Source of the DNA: Azotobacter bryophylli
GTDB lineage: Bacteria; Pseudomonadota; Gammaproteobacteria; Pseudomonadales; Pseudomonadaceae
Assembly: GCF_042643485.1 (NCBI RefSeq)
Contig: NZ_JBHRSJ010000005.1
Location: 1 to 64,000 of the forward strand
Direction of reading: 5' to 3'
Length of the DNA stretch: 64,000 bases
Position numbers and translations under genes: made by a program. Below the pieces are notes generated by a model, which was not told the DNA's origin, made no database searches, and saw nothing but the letters and a program-made list of their open reading frames with translations. Shown piece after piece: positions 15,979-25,330 of this stretch (positions are counted from its first letter, which is position 1; each line of letters begins with the position of its first letter).

Positions 15979-18057
15979 ATGAACATTCCAACCTGGCGTG
16001 AGTGGCTGCACTCGTCCAAAGCGCTGATGGCAGCCCTGCTTGCCCTCTACATCGCCATGGCGATCCCGCTGGACAACCCGTACTGGGCGATGTCCTCGGT
16101 GTACATCGTGTCCCATCCGCTGTCGGGCGCGACCAGCTCGAAGTCGCTCTATCGCGCCCTCGGCACCTTCCTCGGCGCCTGCGCCTCGGTGGCCATCGTC
16201 CCGCCGTTCGCCCACCAGCCGGTGATGCTGAGCCTGGTCATCGCCCTCTGGGTCGGTGCCCTGTTCTACTTCTCGCAGCTCGACCGGACGCCGCGCAGCT
16301 ACATCTTCATGCTGGCGGCCTATACCGTGCCGCTGATCGGCCTGAGCCACGTGAACGATCCGGAGACCGTGTTCAACGTGGCCCTGGCGCGTACCGAGGA
16401 GATCGTGCTCGGCATCGTCTGCGCCGCGGTGATCAATGCCGTGGTGTTTCCCAGCCGGATCGCCCCGGTGCTCGGCGCCAAGATGGACAAGCTGCTGGAA
16501 GACGCCCGGTTCCTCACCGGCCGCATGCTCAGCACCTTCGACTTCGACGAGCCGGACCGGGTCCGGCTGAACAAGACGCTGGTCGACGTGATGTCGCTGG
16601 ACGCCATGATCGTGCAGCTGTCCTACGACGAGGCCAGCCACCTGCCGGCCCGCTACGCCCGCGAGTTCCGCTCGCGCATGGCCATGCTGCTGCCGCAGCT
16701 CGGCGCCCTGGCCGATCCGCTGCGCCGGCTGGACCGCGAGCTGGACGGTCTGCCGGAAGAGCTGAAGGAGCTGATCTCGCGGGTCAACGACTGGGTGCAG
16801 GGCAAGGAAGGCGCGGCCGTCGATGCCCGCCAGCTGCGCGAGCACAGCCGTCATCTGGAAACCTGGCTGAGCGAGAGCTATCCGGCCCAGGCCCTGCTGA
16901 TCGGCGGCGCCATGGACGGCCTGCGCGAGCTGGTCACGCTCTGGCAGGACTTCCAGAGCCTGCGCCAGAGCTTCGTCCGGGGCGACGCCGTGCAGGCGCC
17001 GGAACTGGGCTACAAGGTCCGCCAGCTGGTCGGCGGTCCGCGCCACTTCGACTACGGGCTGATCGCCTACTCGGCCATCTCGGTGGGGCTGTCGGTGCTG
17101 GTGGGCTGCCTGGCGTGGATGAACCTCGGCTGGAACTACGGCTCCAGCGGCATCTTCATGATCGCGGTGGTCGGCTGCTTCTTCAGCGCCCAGGACAACC
17201 CCGCGCCCTTCATCCGCTCCTTCCTCAACTGCACGCTGGTGGCGACCCTCGCCGCCGGAATCTACCTGTTCGGGCTCATGCCGCTGATCCACGACTTCAG
17301 CATGCTGGCGATCGCCCTGGCGCTGCCGCTGCTGCTGAGCGGCACCCTCGCCGGACGCCCGCAGTTCAGCATGGCGGTGATGCTGTTCGCCGTGCAGATG
17401 GTTTCCAGCATCACCATCCAGGACACCTACAAGGCGAACTTCCCGCTGTTCGCCGACCACTCCCTGTCCATGATCCTGGGCCTGATCTTCGCCCTGGTCT
17501 GGGCCCGGGTGAGCAAGCCCTTCGGCGCCGAGCGCTCCACCCGCCGGCTGATGCGCTCCGCCTGGCGCGACCTGGCCGATCTGTCCGAGCTGACCACCCT
17601 GCGCGACCTGCGCGAGCGGGACCGGATCGCCGCGCAGATGATCGACCGCACCACCCAGCTGCTGCCGCGCCTGAGCCAGGTCAACAATCCGCAGCTGGCC
17701 CTGACCGACACGATCCGCGATCTGCACGTCTGCTTCTCCCTGCTCGAACTGCGCAAGCAGAAGAGCCTGTCCGAACCGCTCAAGCAGCAGGTGCGCCCGC
17801 TGCTGAAGACCCTGCATGGCTACTATCTGGCCTGTGCCGAGAAACGCCACCAGCTGCCGCCCCCCGAGCTGTTGCGGCAACAGCTGGACGAGGCGCTGGC
17901 GTCCCTGGCGGGCTCGTCCTCGCGCAGCGCCCGCAAGGCCGCCCTGGCCCTGAACGGCCTGAGCCTGTGCCTGTTCCCGGAAGCCCCCTCCAGCGCCGCC
18001 GCCGACGCGCCACTGCCGCCGTCGTCCGGCCCCAACCCCGTCGGAGCGCCCGCATGA
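15979..18057 (+). CDS. FUSC-family aromatic acid efflux transporter (AaeB-like)
   Basis: 692 aa. Two blocks of membrane helices (about 15-165 and about 355-500) enclose cytoplasmic regions, as in the fusaric acid resistance / p-hydroxybenzoate efflux family. N-terminal DNPYWAMSSVYIVSHPLSGATSSKSLYRALGT matches the FUSC signature region. Operon order transporter-DUF1656-adaptor-outer-membrane lipoprotein, with each junction overlapping by four bases. In E. coli AaeAB exports p-hydroxybenzoate as a metabolic relief valve; the neighbouring PobC-like regulator supports a similar substrate. Confidence 0.9.
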   Translation: MNIPTWREWLHSSKALMAALLALYIAMAIPLDNPYWAMSSVYIVSHPLSGATSSKSLYRALGTFLGACASVAIVPPFAHQPVMLSLVIALWVGALFYFSQLDRTPRSYIFMLAAYTVPLIGLSHVNDPETVFNVALARTEEIVLGIVCAAVINAVVFPSRIAPVLGAKMDKLLEDARFLTGRMLSTFDFDEPDRVRLNKTLVDVMSLDAMIVQLSYDEASHLPARYAREFRSRMAMLLPQLGALADPLRRLDRELDGLPEELKELISRVNDWVQGKEGAAVDARQLREHSRHLETWLSESYPAQALLIGGAMDGLRELVTLWQDFQSLRQSFVRGDAVQAPELGYKVRQLVGGPRHFDYGLIAYSAISVGLSVLVGCLAWMNLGWNYGSSGIFMIAVVGCFFSAQDNPAPFIRSFLNCTLVATLAAGIYLFGLMPLIHDFSMLAIALALPLLLSGTLAGRPQFSMAVMLFAVQMVSSITIQDTYKANFPLFADHSLSMILGLIFALVWARVSKPFGAERSTRRLMRSAWRDLADLSELTTLRDLRERDRIAAQMIDRTTQLLPRLSQVNNPQLALTDTIRDLHVCFSLLELRKQKSLSEPLKQQVRPLLKTLHGYYLACAEKRHQLPPPELLRQQLDEALASLAGSSSRSARKAALALNGLSLCLFPEAPSSAAADAPLPPSSGPNPVGAPA

Positions 18058-18263
18058 CCGGACATCTGAACATCTACGGCGTCTACGTGCCGACCCTGCT
18101 GGCCATGATGCTCGGCGCCTACCTGCTGAAGGCCGGGCTGCGCACCCTGCTGACGCGCCTCGGCTTCTATCGCTTCGTGTGGCATCCGCCGCTGTTCAAC
18201 CTGGCCCTGTACATCATCGTGCTGGGTGTCATTTTCACCTTCGTACCCGGATTGAAACTGTGA
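18054..18263 (+). CDS. DUF1656 small membrane protein (AaeX-like)
   Basis: 69 aa with two hydrophobic helices (about 10-30 and 46-66) and the pattern IYGVYVPTLL...FVWHPPLFNLALYII typical of DUF1656 proteins. ATG overlaps the stop of the transporter (ATGA). The family is always found next to FUSC/HlyD efflux genes and probably belongs to the complex; precise role unknown. Confidence 0.9.
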   Translation: MTGHLNIYGVYVPTLLAMMLGAYLLKAGLRTLLTRLGFYRFVWHPPLFNLALYIIVLGVIFTFVPGLKL

Positions 18264-19174
18264 AGAAGTGGATTCCCGCCCTCGGCTCAGTGGCCGTTAC
18301 CCTGGCAGCCGTGGCCATCGCCGCGGTCGTCGTCCTGAATCTGTGGGACTACTACATGAAGGAACCCTGGACCCGCGACGGCCGGGTGCACGCCAACGTC
18401 ATCCAGATCGCGCCGGACGTATCCGGTCTGGTGACCGAGGTGAAGGTGAGCGACAACCAGAAGGTCAGCCGCGGCCAGACCCTGCTGGTCATCGACCGCG
18501 CCCGCTTCGAGCTGGCCGTGCAGGAGGCCGAGGCCATGGTCAAGGAGCGCCGCGCCCAGCTCGAGCAGGCGCGCCGCGAGGCCCGGCGCAACGTCGCCCT
18601 GAAGGGCCTGGTGGCCACCGAGACCATCGAGGTGGGCGACACCATGGTCAAGCGCGCCGAGGCCGCCCTGGGCACCGCCGAGGCGGCCCTCGGCACCGCG
18701 CGCCTGAACCTCGAGCGGACCAACGTGATCACCCCGGTGGACGGCTACGTCAGCGACCGCGTGGTGCGCGTCGGCGACTACGTGAAGACCGGCCAGTCGG
18801 TGCTGTCCATCGTCGATACCGGCTCCCTGCGGGTGGAGGGCTATTTCGAGGAAACCAAGATGGAGGGCATCCAGATCGGCCAGCCGGTGGACATCCAGCT
18901 GATGGGCGAGTCCCGCCATCTGCGCGGGCACGTGCAGAGCATCGCCGCCGGCATCGAGGACCGCGACCGCCAGGCCAGCTCCAGCATGCTGCCGAACATC
19001 GATCCGAGCTTCAACTGGGTGCGGCTGGCGCAACGCATCCCGGTGCGGGTGTCGATCGACGAGGCGCCCGCGGAGGTCCGCCTGGTGGTCGGCCGCACCG
19101 CCACCCTGAAGGTGCTGCCCTGGCCGGAAGGCCAGCGGCCGGCGGCCGAACCGGCGGAGCAGGTGAGCCGATGA
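18260..19174 (+). CDS. HlyD/EmrA-type periplasmic adaptor (AaeA-like)
   Basis: 304 aa from GTG at 18260, overlapping the previous stop (GTGA). One N-terminal membrane helix (about 8-30), followed by YYMKEPWTRDGRVHANVIQIAPDVSG, a coiled-coil hairpin (about 80-145) and a beta-barrel region (VDGYVSDRVVRVGDYV). It links the FUSC transporter to an outer-membrane channel, here encoded next. Confidence 0.92.
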   Translation: MKKWIPALGSVAVTLAAVAIAAVVVLNLWDYYMKEPWTRDGRVHANVIQIAPDVSGLVTEVKVSDNQKVSRGQTLLVIDRARFELAVQEAEAMVKERRAQLEQARREARRNVALKGLVATETIEVGDTMVKRAEAALGTAEAALGTARLNLERTNVITPVDGYVSDRVVRVGDYVKTGQSVLSIVDTGSLRVEGYFEETKMEGIQIGQPVDIQLMGESRHLRGHVQSIAAGIEDRDRQASSSMLPNIDPSFNWVRLAQRIPVRVSIDEAPAEVRLVVGRTATLKVLPWPEGQRPAAEPAEQVSR

Positions 19175-20697
19175 GAGCGCTCGCCCGCTTCGCCGTCGCC
19201 GCCCTGCCCCTGGCGCTGAGCGCCTGCATCAGGCTCGGCCCCAACTACCAGCTGCCGGCCGAAGCAGTGGCCAACAAGCCGCAGGCCCAGGCCCCCTTCG
19301 AGATGGGCCACGGCACCGAGGTCAGCCAGGAGGACCTGCCCGCCGACTGGTGGCAGCTCTATCGCGATCCCAAGCTGGATGCCCTGGTGCACGAGGCGCT
19401 GGCCAGGAACACCGACCTGCGCCAGGCCTACTTCAACCTGCGCCGCGCCTTCGAGGGCTTCATGATGGCCCGGAGCGCCAACGACCCGCAGTTCATCGCC
19501 GAAGGCTCGACCGGGCGCGGCCAGATCTCCAGCCAGTCGCTGGCGCTGATGGAAAAGCTGCCGGTCATGAACCTCACCAGCGTGCTGGGCGAGGTCTCCT
19601 ACCAGCTCGACCTGTTCGGCAAGCTCAAGCGCGCCACCGAATCCGCCGCGGCCAGTACCCAGGCCAGCCAGGCCGTGCTGGACACGGCGCGGATCACGGT
19701 GGTGGCGCAGGTGGTGCGCAGCTACATGGAATCCTGCCACGCCAGCGAGGAACTGGAGATCGCCGAGCACTCCCTGGAGATCCAGGAACGCGAGCTGGAG
19801 GTGGCCCGGCGCCTGTTCGAAGGCGGCCGCGGCAACGAGGTGGACGTATCCCGGGCCCAGGCCCAGGCGGAGAGCCTGCGCGCGCAGATCCCGCCCTTCG
19901 AATCGAAGAAGGCCGCAGCGCTCTATCAGCTGTCGGCCCTGCTCGGCCGCACCCCGGGCGACCTGCCGCCGGGCGCGGCCGCCTGCAAGCACGCCCCGCA
20001 GCTGGCGGAGCCGCTGCCGGTGGGCGACGGCGCCGCCCTGCTCAGGCGCCGTCCGGACATCCGCGCCGCCGAGCGCGAACTGGCCGCCGCCACCGCGGAC
20101 ATCGGCGTGTCCATCGCCGAGATGTACCCCGAGGTCTCGCTCTTCGCCAACTTCGGCTACACCGGCATCAGCGATTACATCGGCACCGGCCTCACCCGCC
20201 GCTGGATGTTCGGCCCGAAGATCATGTGGCACTTCCCCACCGGGGTCGACCGCGCCCGCGTCCGCGCTTCGGAGGCCGGCGCCGGCGCCGCCCTGGCGCA
20301 CTTCGACGGCGTGGTGCTGAACGCCCTGCGCGAGACCCAGACCCTGCTCACCCACTACGAGCACGACCTGGTGCGCAACCAGTCCCTGCGCGAGGCCCGC
20401 GACGCCGCCCGCGACGCCGCCGAGTACAACCGCCGGCTGTACCGCGAAGGCCGCCTGCCCTACCTGGACAGCCTGGACGCCGACCGGACCCTGGCCTCCG
20501 CCGAAGCCACCCTGGCCGAATCGGAATCCCAGCTGTCCATGGATCAGGTCAACCTGTTCCTCGCCCTCGGCGGCGGCTGGGAAAACGCCCGCGGCGAGAG
20601 CGAAAGGATCGGCGAAGCGAAGAGCGCCAAGCACGGCTCGCCCGCGCCGGAATCCGGAGCCAGAGCGGCCGGCACGGCCTCCCGATCCGCCCATTGA
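19171..20697 (+). CDS. Outer-membrane efflux lipoprotein of NodT/OprM type
   Basis: 508 aa, ATG overlapping the adaptor stop. Lipoprotein signal ending LSAC (Cys19), then IRLGPNYQLP and two efflux-channel repeats with LLRRRPDIRAAERELAAATADIG. The C-terminal tail (about 475-508) is rich in Ala, Gly, Ser and charge and is unusual. Its presence makes this a self-contained four-gene exporter, unlike E. coli aaeXAB which relies on TolC. Confidence 0.9.
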   Translation: MRALARFAVAALPLALSACIRLGPNYQLPAEAVANKPQAQAPFEMGHGTEVSQEDLPADWWQLYRDPKLDALVHEALARNTDLRQAYFNLRRAFEGFMMARSANDPQFIAEGSTGRGQISSQSLALMEKLPVMNLTSVLGEVSYQLDLFGKLKRATESAAASTQASQAVLDTARITVVAQVVRSYMESCHASEELEIAEHSLEIQERELEVARRLFEGGRGNEVDVSRAQAQAESLRAQIPPFESKKAAALYQLSALLGRTPGDLPPGAAACKHAPQLAEPLPVGDGAALLRRRPDIRAAERELAAATADIGVSIAEMYPEVSLFANFGYTGISDYIGTGLTRRWMFGPKIMWHFPTGVDRARVRASEAGAGAALAHFDGVVLNALRETQTLLTHYEHDLVRNQSLREARDAARDAAEYNRRLYREGRLPYLDSLDADRTLASAEATLAESESQLSMDQVNLFLALGGGWENARGESERIGEAKSAKHGSPAPESGARAAGTASRSAH

Positions 20698-20979
20698 CGA
20701 AATTTCCACGAACGTTTGACGGGCGCTTGATGCCCCCGGGCTTAAGGTGGCGGGCAGATTCCAGGAAATCCCCGCCATGTCCCGCGTCCCCAGCACCACG
20801 TGCTCGCCCGATCGCCAAGCCCACCGGGGCCTTCGCCGCTCCCGGCGCCCTTCTTCCCACCAGTGCGACAGACAATCGGCCCGGCCTGCGTTGACAGCGG
20901 CCGCGGCATCCACTTCGATCAGAAAATCGCCATGCCCGACCGGATGGCGCTTTCCTCTCCCGCTCGAGGTGCACCAGGC

Positions 20980-21705
20980 ATGACCGAACTGATGAACCTG
21001 ACCGCTGCGGGCAGCTCCGTCACCGACCTCCAGCTCTGGTGGAACGGCCAGGAGGAAGGCATCGAATCGACGGCGCTCCACTGCGACGAGGAGGCCGAGA
21101 TCCAGCGCCTGCTCGACGCCTATCCCACGCGGCTGCACGGCAAGCGGCACGGCGGGTGCCTGCGCCGCTCCCTGCTGCATCCCTTCGGCCGGCCGAGCCT
21201 GCTGCACGAGCAGCGCGCCCTCAAGGCGGTCGCCCGGCTCGGCGTGACGGTCCCGCGGGTGGTCTACTGCGGCGCCCGGAAGAAGGCCGGCGAATGGCAG
21301 GCGCTGCTGGTGACCGAGGCGCTGGAGGGCTTCATCACCCTCGACGAGTGGTACAACAGCGGTGCCCGCCAGCGCTGGGGAGAGAAGCTCCACGAGCAGA
21401 TGCTGCGACAGCTGGGCGCCACCCTCAGCCGCCTGCACCGCGGCCGCTGGCAGCACGGCCACTGCCATCCCGAGCATGTGCTGGTCCGCGTGCAGGGTTC
21501 CGGCGACTGGGCCTGGGTGGAAATCGCCCTGCTCGACCTGGAGCAGAGCCGACATCGCTGGAGCATCGCCCAGGCTTCGCGCCAGGACCTGGACCAGCTG
21601 TACCGCCATCGCCAGAATATGCCCGAGGCCGACTGGAACCTGTTCCGCGGCGCCTACGAGCGGGCCCTGGCCAATCCCTACGGGGACACCCGGGAAGCCT
21701 TCTGA
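20980..21705 (+). CDS. InaA-like / lipopolysaccharide-kinase-family protein
   Basis: 241 aa from the ATG at 20980 (GAGGTG upstream). Kinase-like fold of the WaaP/RIO group: VTEALEGFITLDEW as hinge region, GHCHPEHVLVRV as catalytic-loop equivalent and ALLDLEQSRHRW as metal-binding segment. In Pseudomonas, InaA-type proteins are acid- or stress-inducible; the substrate is unproven. The in-frame sequence further upstream (from 20800) has low-complexity, proline-rich translation and is unlikely to be coding. Confidence 0.8.
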   Translation: MTELMNLTAAGSSVTDLQLWWNGQEEGIESTALHCDEEAEIQRLLDAYPTRLHGKRHGGCLRRSLLHPFGRPSLLHEQRALKAVARLGVTVPRVVYCGARKKAGEWQALLVTEALEGFITLDEWYNSGARQRWGEKLHEQMLRQLGATLSRLHRGRWQHGHCHPEHVLVRVQGSGDWAWVEIALLDLEQSRHRWSIAQASRQDLDQLYRHRQNMPEADWNLFRGAYERALANPYGDTREAF

Positions 21706-21727
21706 GGCGCTGCGCTACGGCATCGAC

Positions 21728-21793
21728 ATGGCAGTGAACAACTGCCTGGAGCGTCTGATGGCCCGTACTTCACGACTTGAGAAATATCTATGA
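21728..21793 (+). CDS. 21-aa ORF translationally overlapping the SDR gene
   Basis: ATG at 21728 reads MAVNNCLERLMARTSRLEKYL and its TGA overlaps the SDR start (ATGA at 21790-21793). It resembles the C-terminal tail of a lost upstream operon partner more than a free gene. The SDR itself has only a weak ribosome site, so coupling would be useful. Unrecognised. Confidence 0.3.
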   Translation: MAVNNCLERLMARTSRLEKYL

Positions 21794-22566
21794 ACAATCA
21801 TCCCTCGCCTCGCTGCGTGTTCATCACCGGCGCCACCGGAGGCATCGGCGGTGCGCTTGCACCAGCCTACGCGGCTCCCGGCGTGACTCTGATCCTCCAG
21901 GGCCGCCAACTAGACCGCTTGGAGCAGCTGGCCACCGAATGCCGGACGAAAGGTGCACGAGTCCTACTGGAGCCACTCGACGTACGCGATCTGGATACCA
22001 CGCGCGCGAGGGTACGCGCGATCTGTGAAAGCGAGCAGCCGGACCTGATCATCATCGGCGCCGGACTGAATACCGCAGTAGGCCCCAGGGGCGAGCCCGA
22101 GGACTGGGAAAACAGTCGCGCCCTGCTGGAAGTCAATCTGGTCGCCGTGGTCGCCATAGTCGATGCTGCGCTGCCCAGCATGCGTGCCCGGCGCAGTGGC
22201 CAGATCGCGCTGTTCAGCTCACTGGCAGGCTGGCGAGGGCTGCCGGTCACGCCAACCTATAGCGCAACCAAGGCGGCGATCCGTGTGTATGGCGAGGCGA
22301 TCCGCGACTGGCTAGCCGCAGACGGGGTCAAGGTCAATGTGATCATTCCCGGTTACGTCGAGTCGAAGATGTGCCTCGAAATGCCCGGTCCCAAACCCTT
22401 TCTATGGTCTCCGGATAAAGCTGCGCAGCGCATCAAGCGCGGCCTGGCTGCCAACCAAGGACGCATCAGTTTCCCCTTTCCACTCAACTTCGGTACCTGG
22501 TTGCTCGGGGTGCTTCCGCAACGCCTATCCTCATGGATCCTACGGGGCCTGAATTACAGTGCCTGA
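21790..22566 (+). CDS. Short-chain dehydrogenase/reductase
   Basis: 258 aa. NAD(P)-binding TGATGGIGG near residue 14, GAGLN where classical SDRs have NAG, catalytic Ser in SSLAG and YSATK (Tyr and Lys) in order. After the Rossmann domain there is a hydrophobic C-terminal segment (PFPLNFGTWLLGVLPQRLSSWILRGL) suggesting membrane association. Substrate unknown. Codon use (AT-ending codons such as CTA, ATA) looks less GC-biased than its neighbours and a transposase remnant follows, consistent with acquisition by transfer. Confidence 0.88.
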   Translation: MNNHPSPRCVFITGATGGIGGALAPAYAAPGVTLILQGRQLDRLEQLATECRTKGARVLLEPLDVRDLDTTRARVRAICESEQPDLIIIGAGLNTAVGPRGEPEDWENSRALLEVNLVAVVAIVDAALPSMRARRSGQIALFSSLAGWRGLPVTPTYSATKAAIRVYGEAIRDWLAADGVKVNVIIPGYVESKMCLEMPGPKPFLWSPDKAAQRIKRGLAANQGRISFPFPLNFGTWLLGVLPQRLSSWILRGLNYSA

Positions 22567-22635
22567 GATGTCGATTGCGGTGATTGGGGTCCTTGGCGAT
22601 GGCGACGCTGTTGATTGAGCGCTTGCCGAAACCAC

Positions 22636-22728
22636 GCCCCCGCAGCTACGCCCTGGAGCGCTTGGCTTACCCAGGCAGTGTGGTTCCATCTTCGCCCACC
22701 GGGCGTCTGTGACGACAAGTCTGACCAT
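22636..22728 (-). pseudogene. N-terminal remnant of an IS5-type transposase
   Basis: Minus-strand ATG at 22728 gives VRLVVTDARWAKMEPHCLGK then PSAPGRSC, the typical opening of IS5-family DDE transposases (W-x-x-x-EP...GKP...PGRS). After about 31 codons similarity ends and the rest of the element is missing. No intact terminal repeats were seen. Confidence 0.65.
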
Positions 22729-22783
22729 CCCTGAGCTGCATCACACAAAAAAGGGAGGCGGGAAAGCCGAATCTCAACAGCCC

Positions 22784-23524
22784 CTAGAGATTCTGCAGGA
22801 TCAGCTGGATGCCGGTGGCCAGCATGCCCAGCCGGGCGATCCGGTAGAACCACTCGTGGTTGACCTTGTCCTGCAGCCAGACGCCGAGCCAGACCCCGAC
22901 CACGGCGAACGGCGCCAGCGCCAGGCTGGCCAGCAGGTTCTCGGCGCTGAACTGGCCGAGCATCCCGTAGGGCACCAGCTTGACCGCGTTGGTCAGCAGG
23001 AAGAACAGGTTGATGGTGGCGACGTAGCGCACCTTGTCCATCTGCTGTGGCAGCAGGTACATCATGATCGGCGGACCGCCGGCATGGGTGACGAAGCTGG
23101 TGAACCCGGCCAGCGCGGACAGCAGGCTGCCCTTGCCGACGGCGGCGGGAGCCGGCGGCCTGGGCGAGCGCCCGGCCAGCAGGTTGAGCAGGACGAAGCC
23201 CACGGTGATGCCGCCGATGAGCAGGCCGATGAAGCGCTCGCTCATCATCTCGAAGGTCAGGGTGCCGATCAGCACGCCCACCAGCGCCCCGGGGATCATG
23301 ATCCGCAGGTTGGCCGCATCCCATTTGCCGTAGAACTTCTTCAGCCCCGCCAGGTCGGCCACGCAGAGGATCGGCAGCATGATGGCCGCGGCCTGCTTGG
23401 GCGGCACCATCAACGCCATCAGCGGCACCGCGATGCCGGCCAGCGCCCCGCCGAAGCCGCCCTTGGAAAGGCCGGTGAGGAGCACGGCCGGCAGCGCGAG
23501 GAGGAAAAACTCGAAGAGGGACAT
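22784..23524 (-). CDS. TauE/SafE family sulfite/anion exporter
   Basis: 246 aa with about eight hydrophobic helices. Family marks: N-terminal GLSKGGFGGALAGIAVPLMAL and a matching second-half GFTSFVTHAGGPPIMMYLLP, reflecting the internal duplication of this family. Inner-membrane transporter, often for sulfite, sulfoacetate or related organosulfonates; the substrate cannot be told here. Single gene; ribosome site AAGG about 9 bp upstream of ATG. Confidence 0.92.
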   Translation of the reverse strand: MSLFEFFLLALPAVLLTGLSKGGFGGALAGIAVPLMALMVPPKQAAAIMLPILCVADLAGLKKFYGKWDAANLRIMIPGALVGVLIGTLTFEMMSERFIGLLIGGITVGFVLLNLLAGRSPRPPAPAAVGKGSLLSALAGFTSFVTHAGGPPIMMYLLPQQMDKVRYVATINLFFLLTNAVKLVPYGMLGQFSAENLLASLALAPFAVVGVWLGVWLQDKVNHEWFYRIARLGMLATGIQLILQNL

Positions 23525-23745
23525 GGCGCCTTCCTTGCGTCGGCGGGGAAAAAGGGCGAGTCAGCGAAACGGAGGCGGCAGTCTAGGGTGGCGGGCGCGG
23601 GCTTGGCAACGGCGGGCACTCGCACGACCTATCGCTAAATCAGATGGTTAATGGCGAAATTTTGCCCTTATAAAGGCAGCGGTTTCGATTGATCATGTGC
23701 TTATCCACAGGCTGCATCCCCTCCCGAACGAACACGAGGCCCTCC

Positions 23746-24444
23746 ATGATCGAACTGCGTCCCTTCTCCCAGCTGGGCGGTGCCCGGCACGGCTGGCTGG
23801 ATACCCGCCACCACTTCTCCTTCGCCGAGTACCACGATCCCGGTCGCATGCACTGGGGCCGCCTGCGGGTCTGGAACGACGACACCATCGCCCCGCACAC
23901 CGGCTTCCCGCCGCATCCGCACCGCGACATGGAAATCGTCACCTACGTGCGCAAGGGCGCGATCAGCCATCAGGACAGCCTGGGCAACCGCGGCCGCACC
24001 CTGGCCGGCGACGTGCAGGTGATGAGCGCCGGCACCGGCATCGTCCACAGCGAATACAACCTGGAGGACGAAGTCACCCAGATCTTCCAGATCTGGATCA
24101 TGCCCGAGCAGACCGGCCTGCCGCCGGCCTGGGGCACCCGGCCGTTCCCCCGGGGCGAGCGCGCCGGCGCCTTCGTCACCCTCGCCAGCGGCCTGCCCGG
24201 CGACGAAGGCGCCCTGCCGATCCGCGCCGCCGCGCGTCTGGTGGCGGCGACCCTGCGCGCCGGGCAGAGCGCCGAACACCGCCTCGCCGACCGGCGCAAG
24301 GCCTATCTGGTGCCGGCCAGCGGCCGGATCCTGGTGAACGGCGTGGAAGCCGGCGCGGGCGACGGCCTGGCCATTCGCGACGAGACGCTGCTCGAGGTCA
24401 GCGCGCGGGAAGACAGCGAGATCATTCTGGTGGACGTGGCCTGA
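23746..24444 (+). CDS. Pirin family protein (YhaK-like)
   Basis: 232 aa, bicupin. N-terminal motif FPPHPHRDMEIVTYVRKG contains the metal-binding histidines and HSEYNLEDEVTQIFQIWIMP a further one. ATG at 23746 with GAGG upstream; an earlier in-frame ATG at 23689 would add residues unlike the family. YhaK-type pirins are redox- or stress-related; some have quercetinase activity. Converges on a LysR gene with only 13 bp between stops. Confidence 0.92.
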   Translation: MIELRPFSQLGGARHGWLDTRHHFSFAEYHDPGRMHWGRLRVWNDDTIAPHTGFPPHPHRDMEIVTYVRKGAISHQDSLGNRGRTLAGDVQVMSAGTGIVHSEYNLEDEVTQIFQIWIMPEQTGLPPAWGTRPFPRGERAGAFVTLASGLPGDEGALPIRAAARLVAATLRAGQSAEHRLADRRKAYLVPASGRILVNGVEAGAGDGLAIRDETLLEVSAREDSEIILVDVA

Positions 24445-24457
24445 GCGGCCGCGACGC

Positions 24458-25330
24458 TCAGGCCTGCTCCAGGGCGCCGTGCAGGGTCTGCGAGAAGGAC
24501 GCCAGCGCCGGCGTCCAGCTGGCGGGGTCCGCCGCGGCGAAATAGGTGTCGACCCGCGCGATGGCGTCGGGCAGTTCCAGGCTGTGGATGGGGAAGCGGT
24601 ACCGCTGCGCGTCCACGGTCGCCTTCGGCAACAGCGCGTAGCCCATGCCCGCGGATACGCAGCCGAGGATGGCATCCAGGGTGCCGAACTCCATGATGCG
24701 CACTGCCGAGACCCCGCAGGCGGCGAGGAGTAGTTCGATGCGCTGCCGGTAGCTGCAGCCCTGGCGGAAGGCGAGGAAGGTGGCGGAAAGGAGCCGTTCG
24801 GCCGTCGGCATCGCCTCCAGCGGCGCCGCCGAGACCAGCACCAGCCGCTCGGCGAAGGCCTTGCTGAGATGGAAGCGCGGATGCTCCAGCCGGCCGGCGA
24901 CGAATACGCAGTCGAAGCGGCCTTCCGCCAGACCGGCGCTCAGATCGGCGGTCGGTCCTGTGGATAACTGAATATCCACAGCCGGATGCTCGGCATGGAA
25001 GGCGGCGAGAATCGGCGGAAGCCGCAGCGCCGTGGTCGTCTCCATGGCGCCGATGCGCAGTACCCCGCCCGGCGTCCGGCTACCCTTGAACAGGGCGAGG
25101 GCCTCGTCGTGGGCCTGCAGCATGCGCTCGGCGTATTCGCTGAGGGCCATCCCGGCGGACGTCAGACGGGCGCGACCGCTGCGGTCGATCAGCTCGGCGC
25201 CCAGCTCGGCCTCGAGTTTCTTGATGTGCGCGGTCACGTTCGACTGCACGGTGTGCAACCGCTGGGCGGCGGCGACGAAACTGCCGGTTTGCGCCACGGC
25301 CATGAAGAGGCGGAGCGATCTGAGCTGCAT
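24458..25330 (-). CDS. LysR-family transcriptional regulator
   Basis: 290 aa from the ATG at 25330. Helix-turn-helix at about residues 18-60 (GSFVAAAQRLHTVQSNVTAHIKKLEAELG) and effector domain from about 90. Divergent from an MFS exporter gene with a 153-bp shared region, the classic LysR arrangement, so the exporter is the likely target. Confidence 0.93.
   Translation of the reverse strand: MQLRSLRLFMAVAQTGSFVAAAQRLHTVQSNVTAHIKKLEAELGAELIDRSGRARLTSAGMALSEYAERMLQAHDEALALFKGSRTPGGVLRIGAMETTTALRLPPILAAFHAEHPAVDIQLSTGPTADLSAGLAEGRFDCVFVAGRLEHPRFHLSKAFAERLVLVSAAPLEAMPTAERLLSATFLAFRQGCSYRQRIELLLAACGVSAVRIMEFGTLDAILGCVSAGMGYALLPKATVDAQRYRFPIHSLELPDAIARVDTYFAAADPASWTPALASFSQTLHGALEQA

Noticed and set aside
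15889..17880. 663-aa minus-strand ORF opposite the FUSC transporter
   Set aside because: Shadow frame; no domain, His/Gln/Gly-rich, and the plus-strand transporter is well supported.
22560..22783. Complete insertion sequence
   Set aside because: Only the first about 31 transposase codons are present; no terminal inverted repeats or target duplication could be found.
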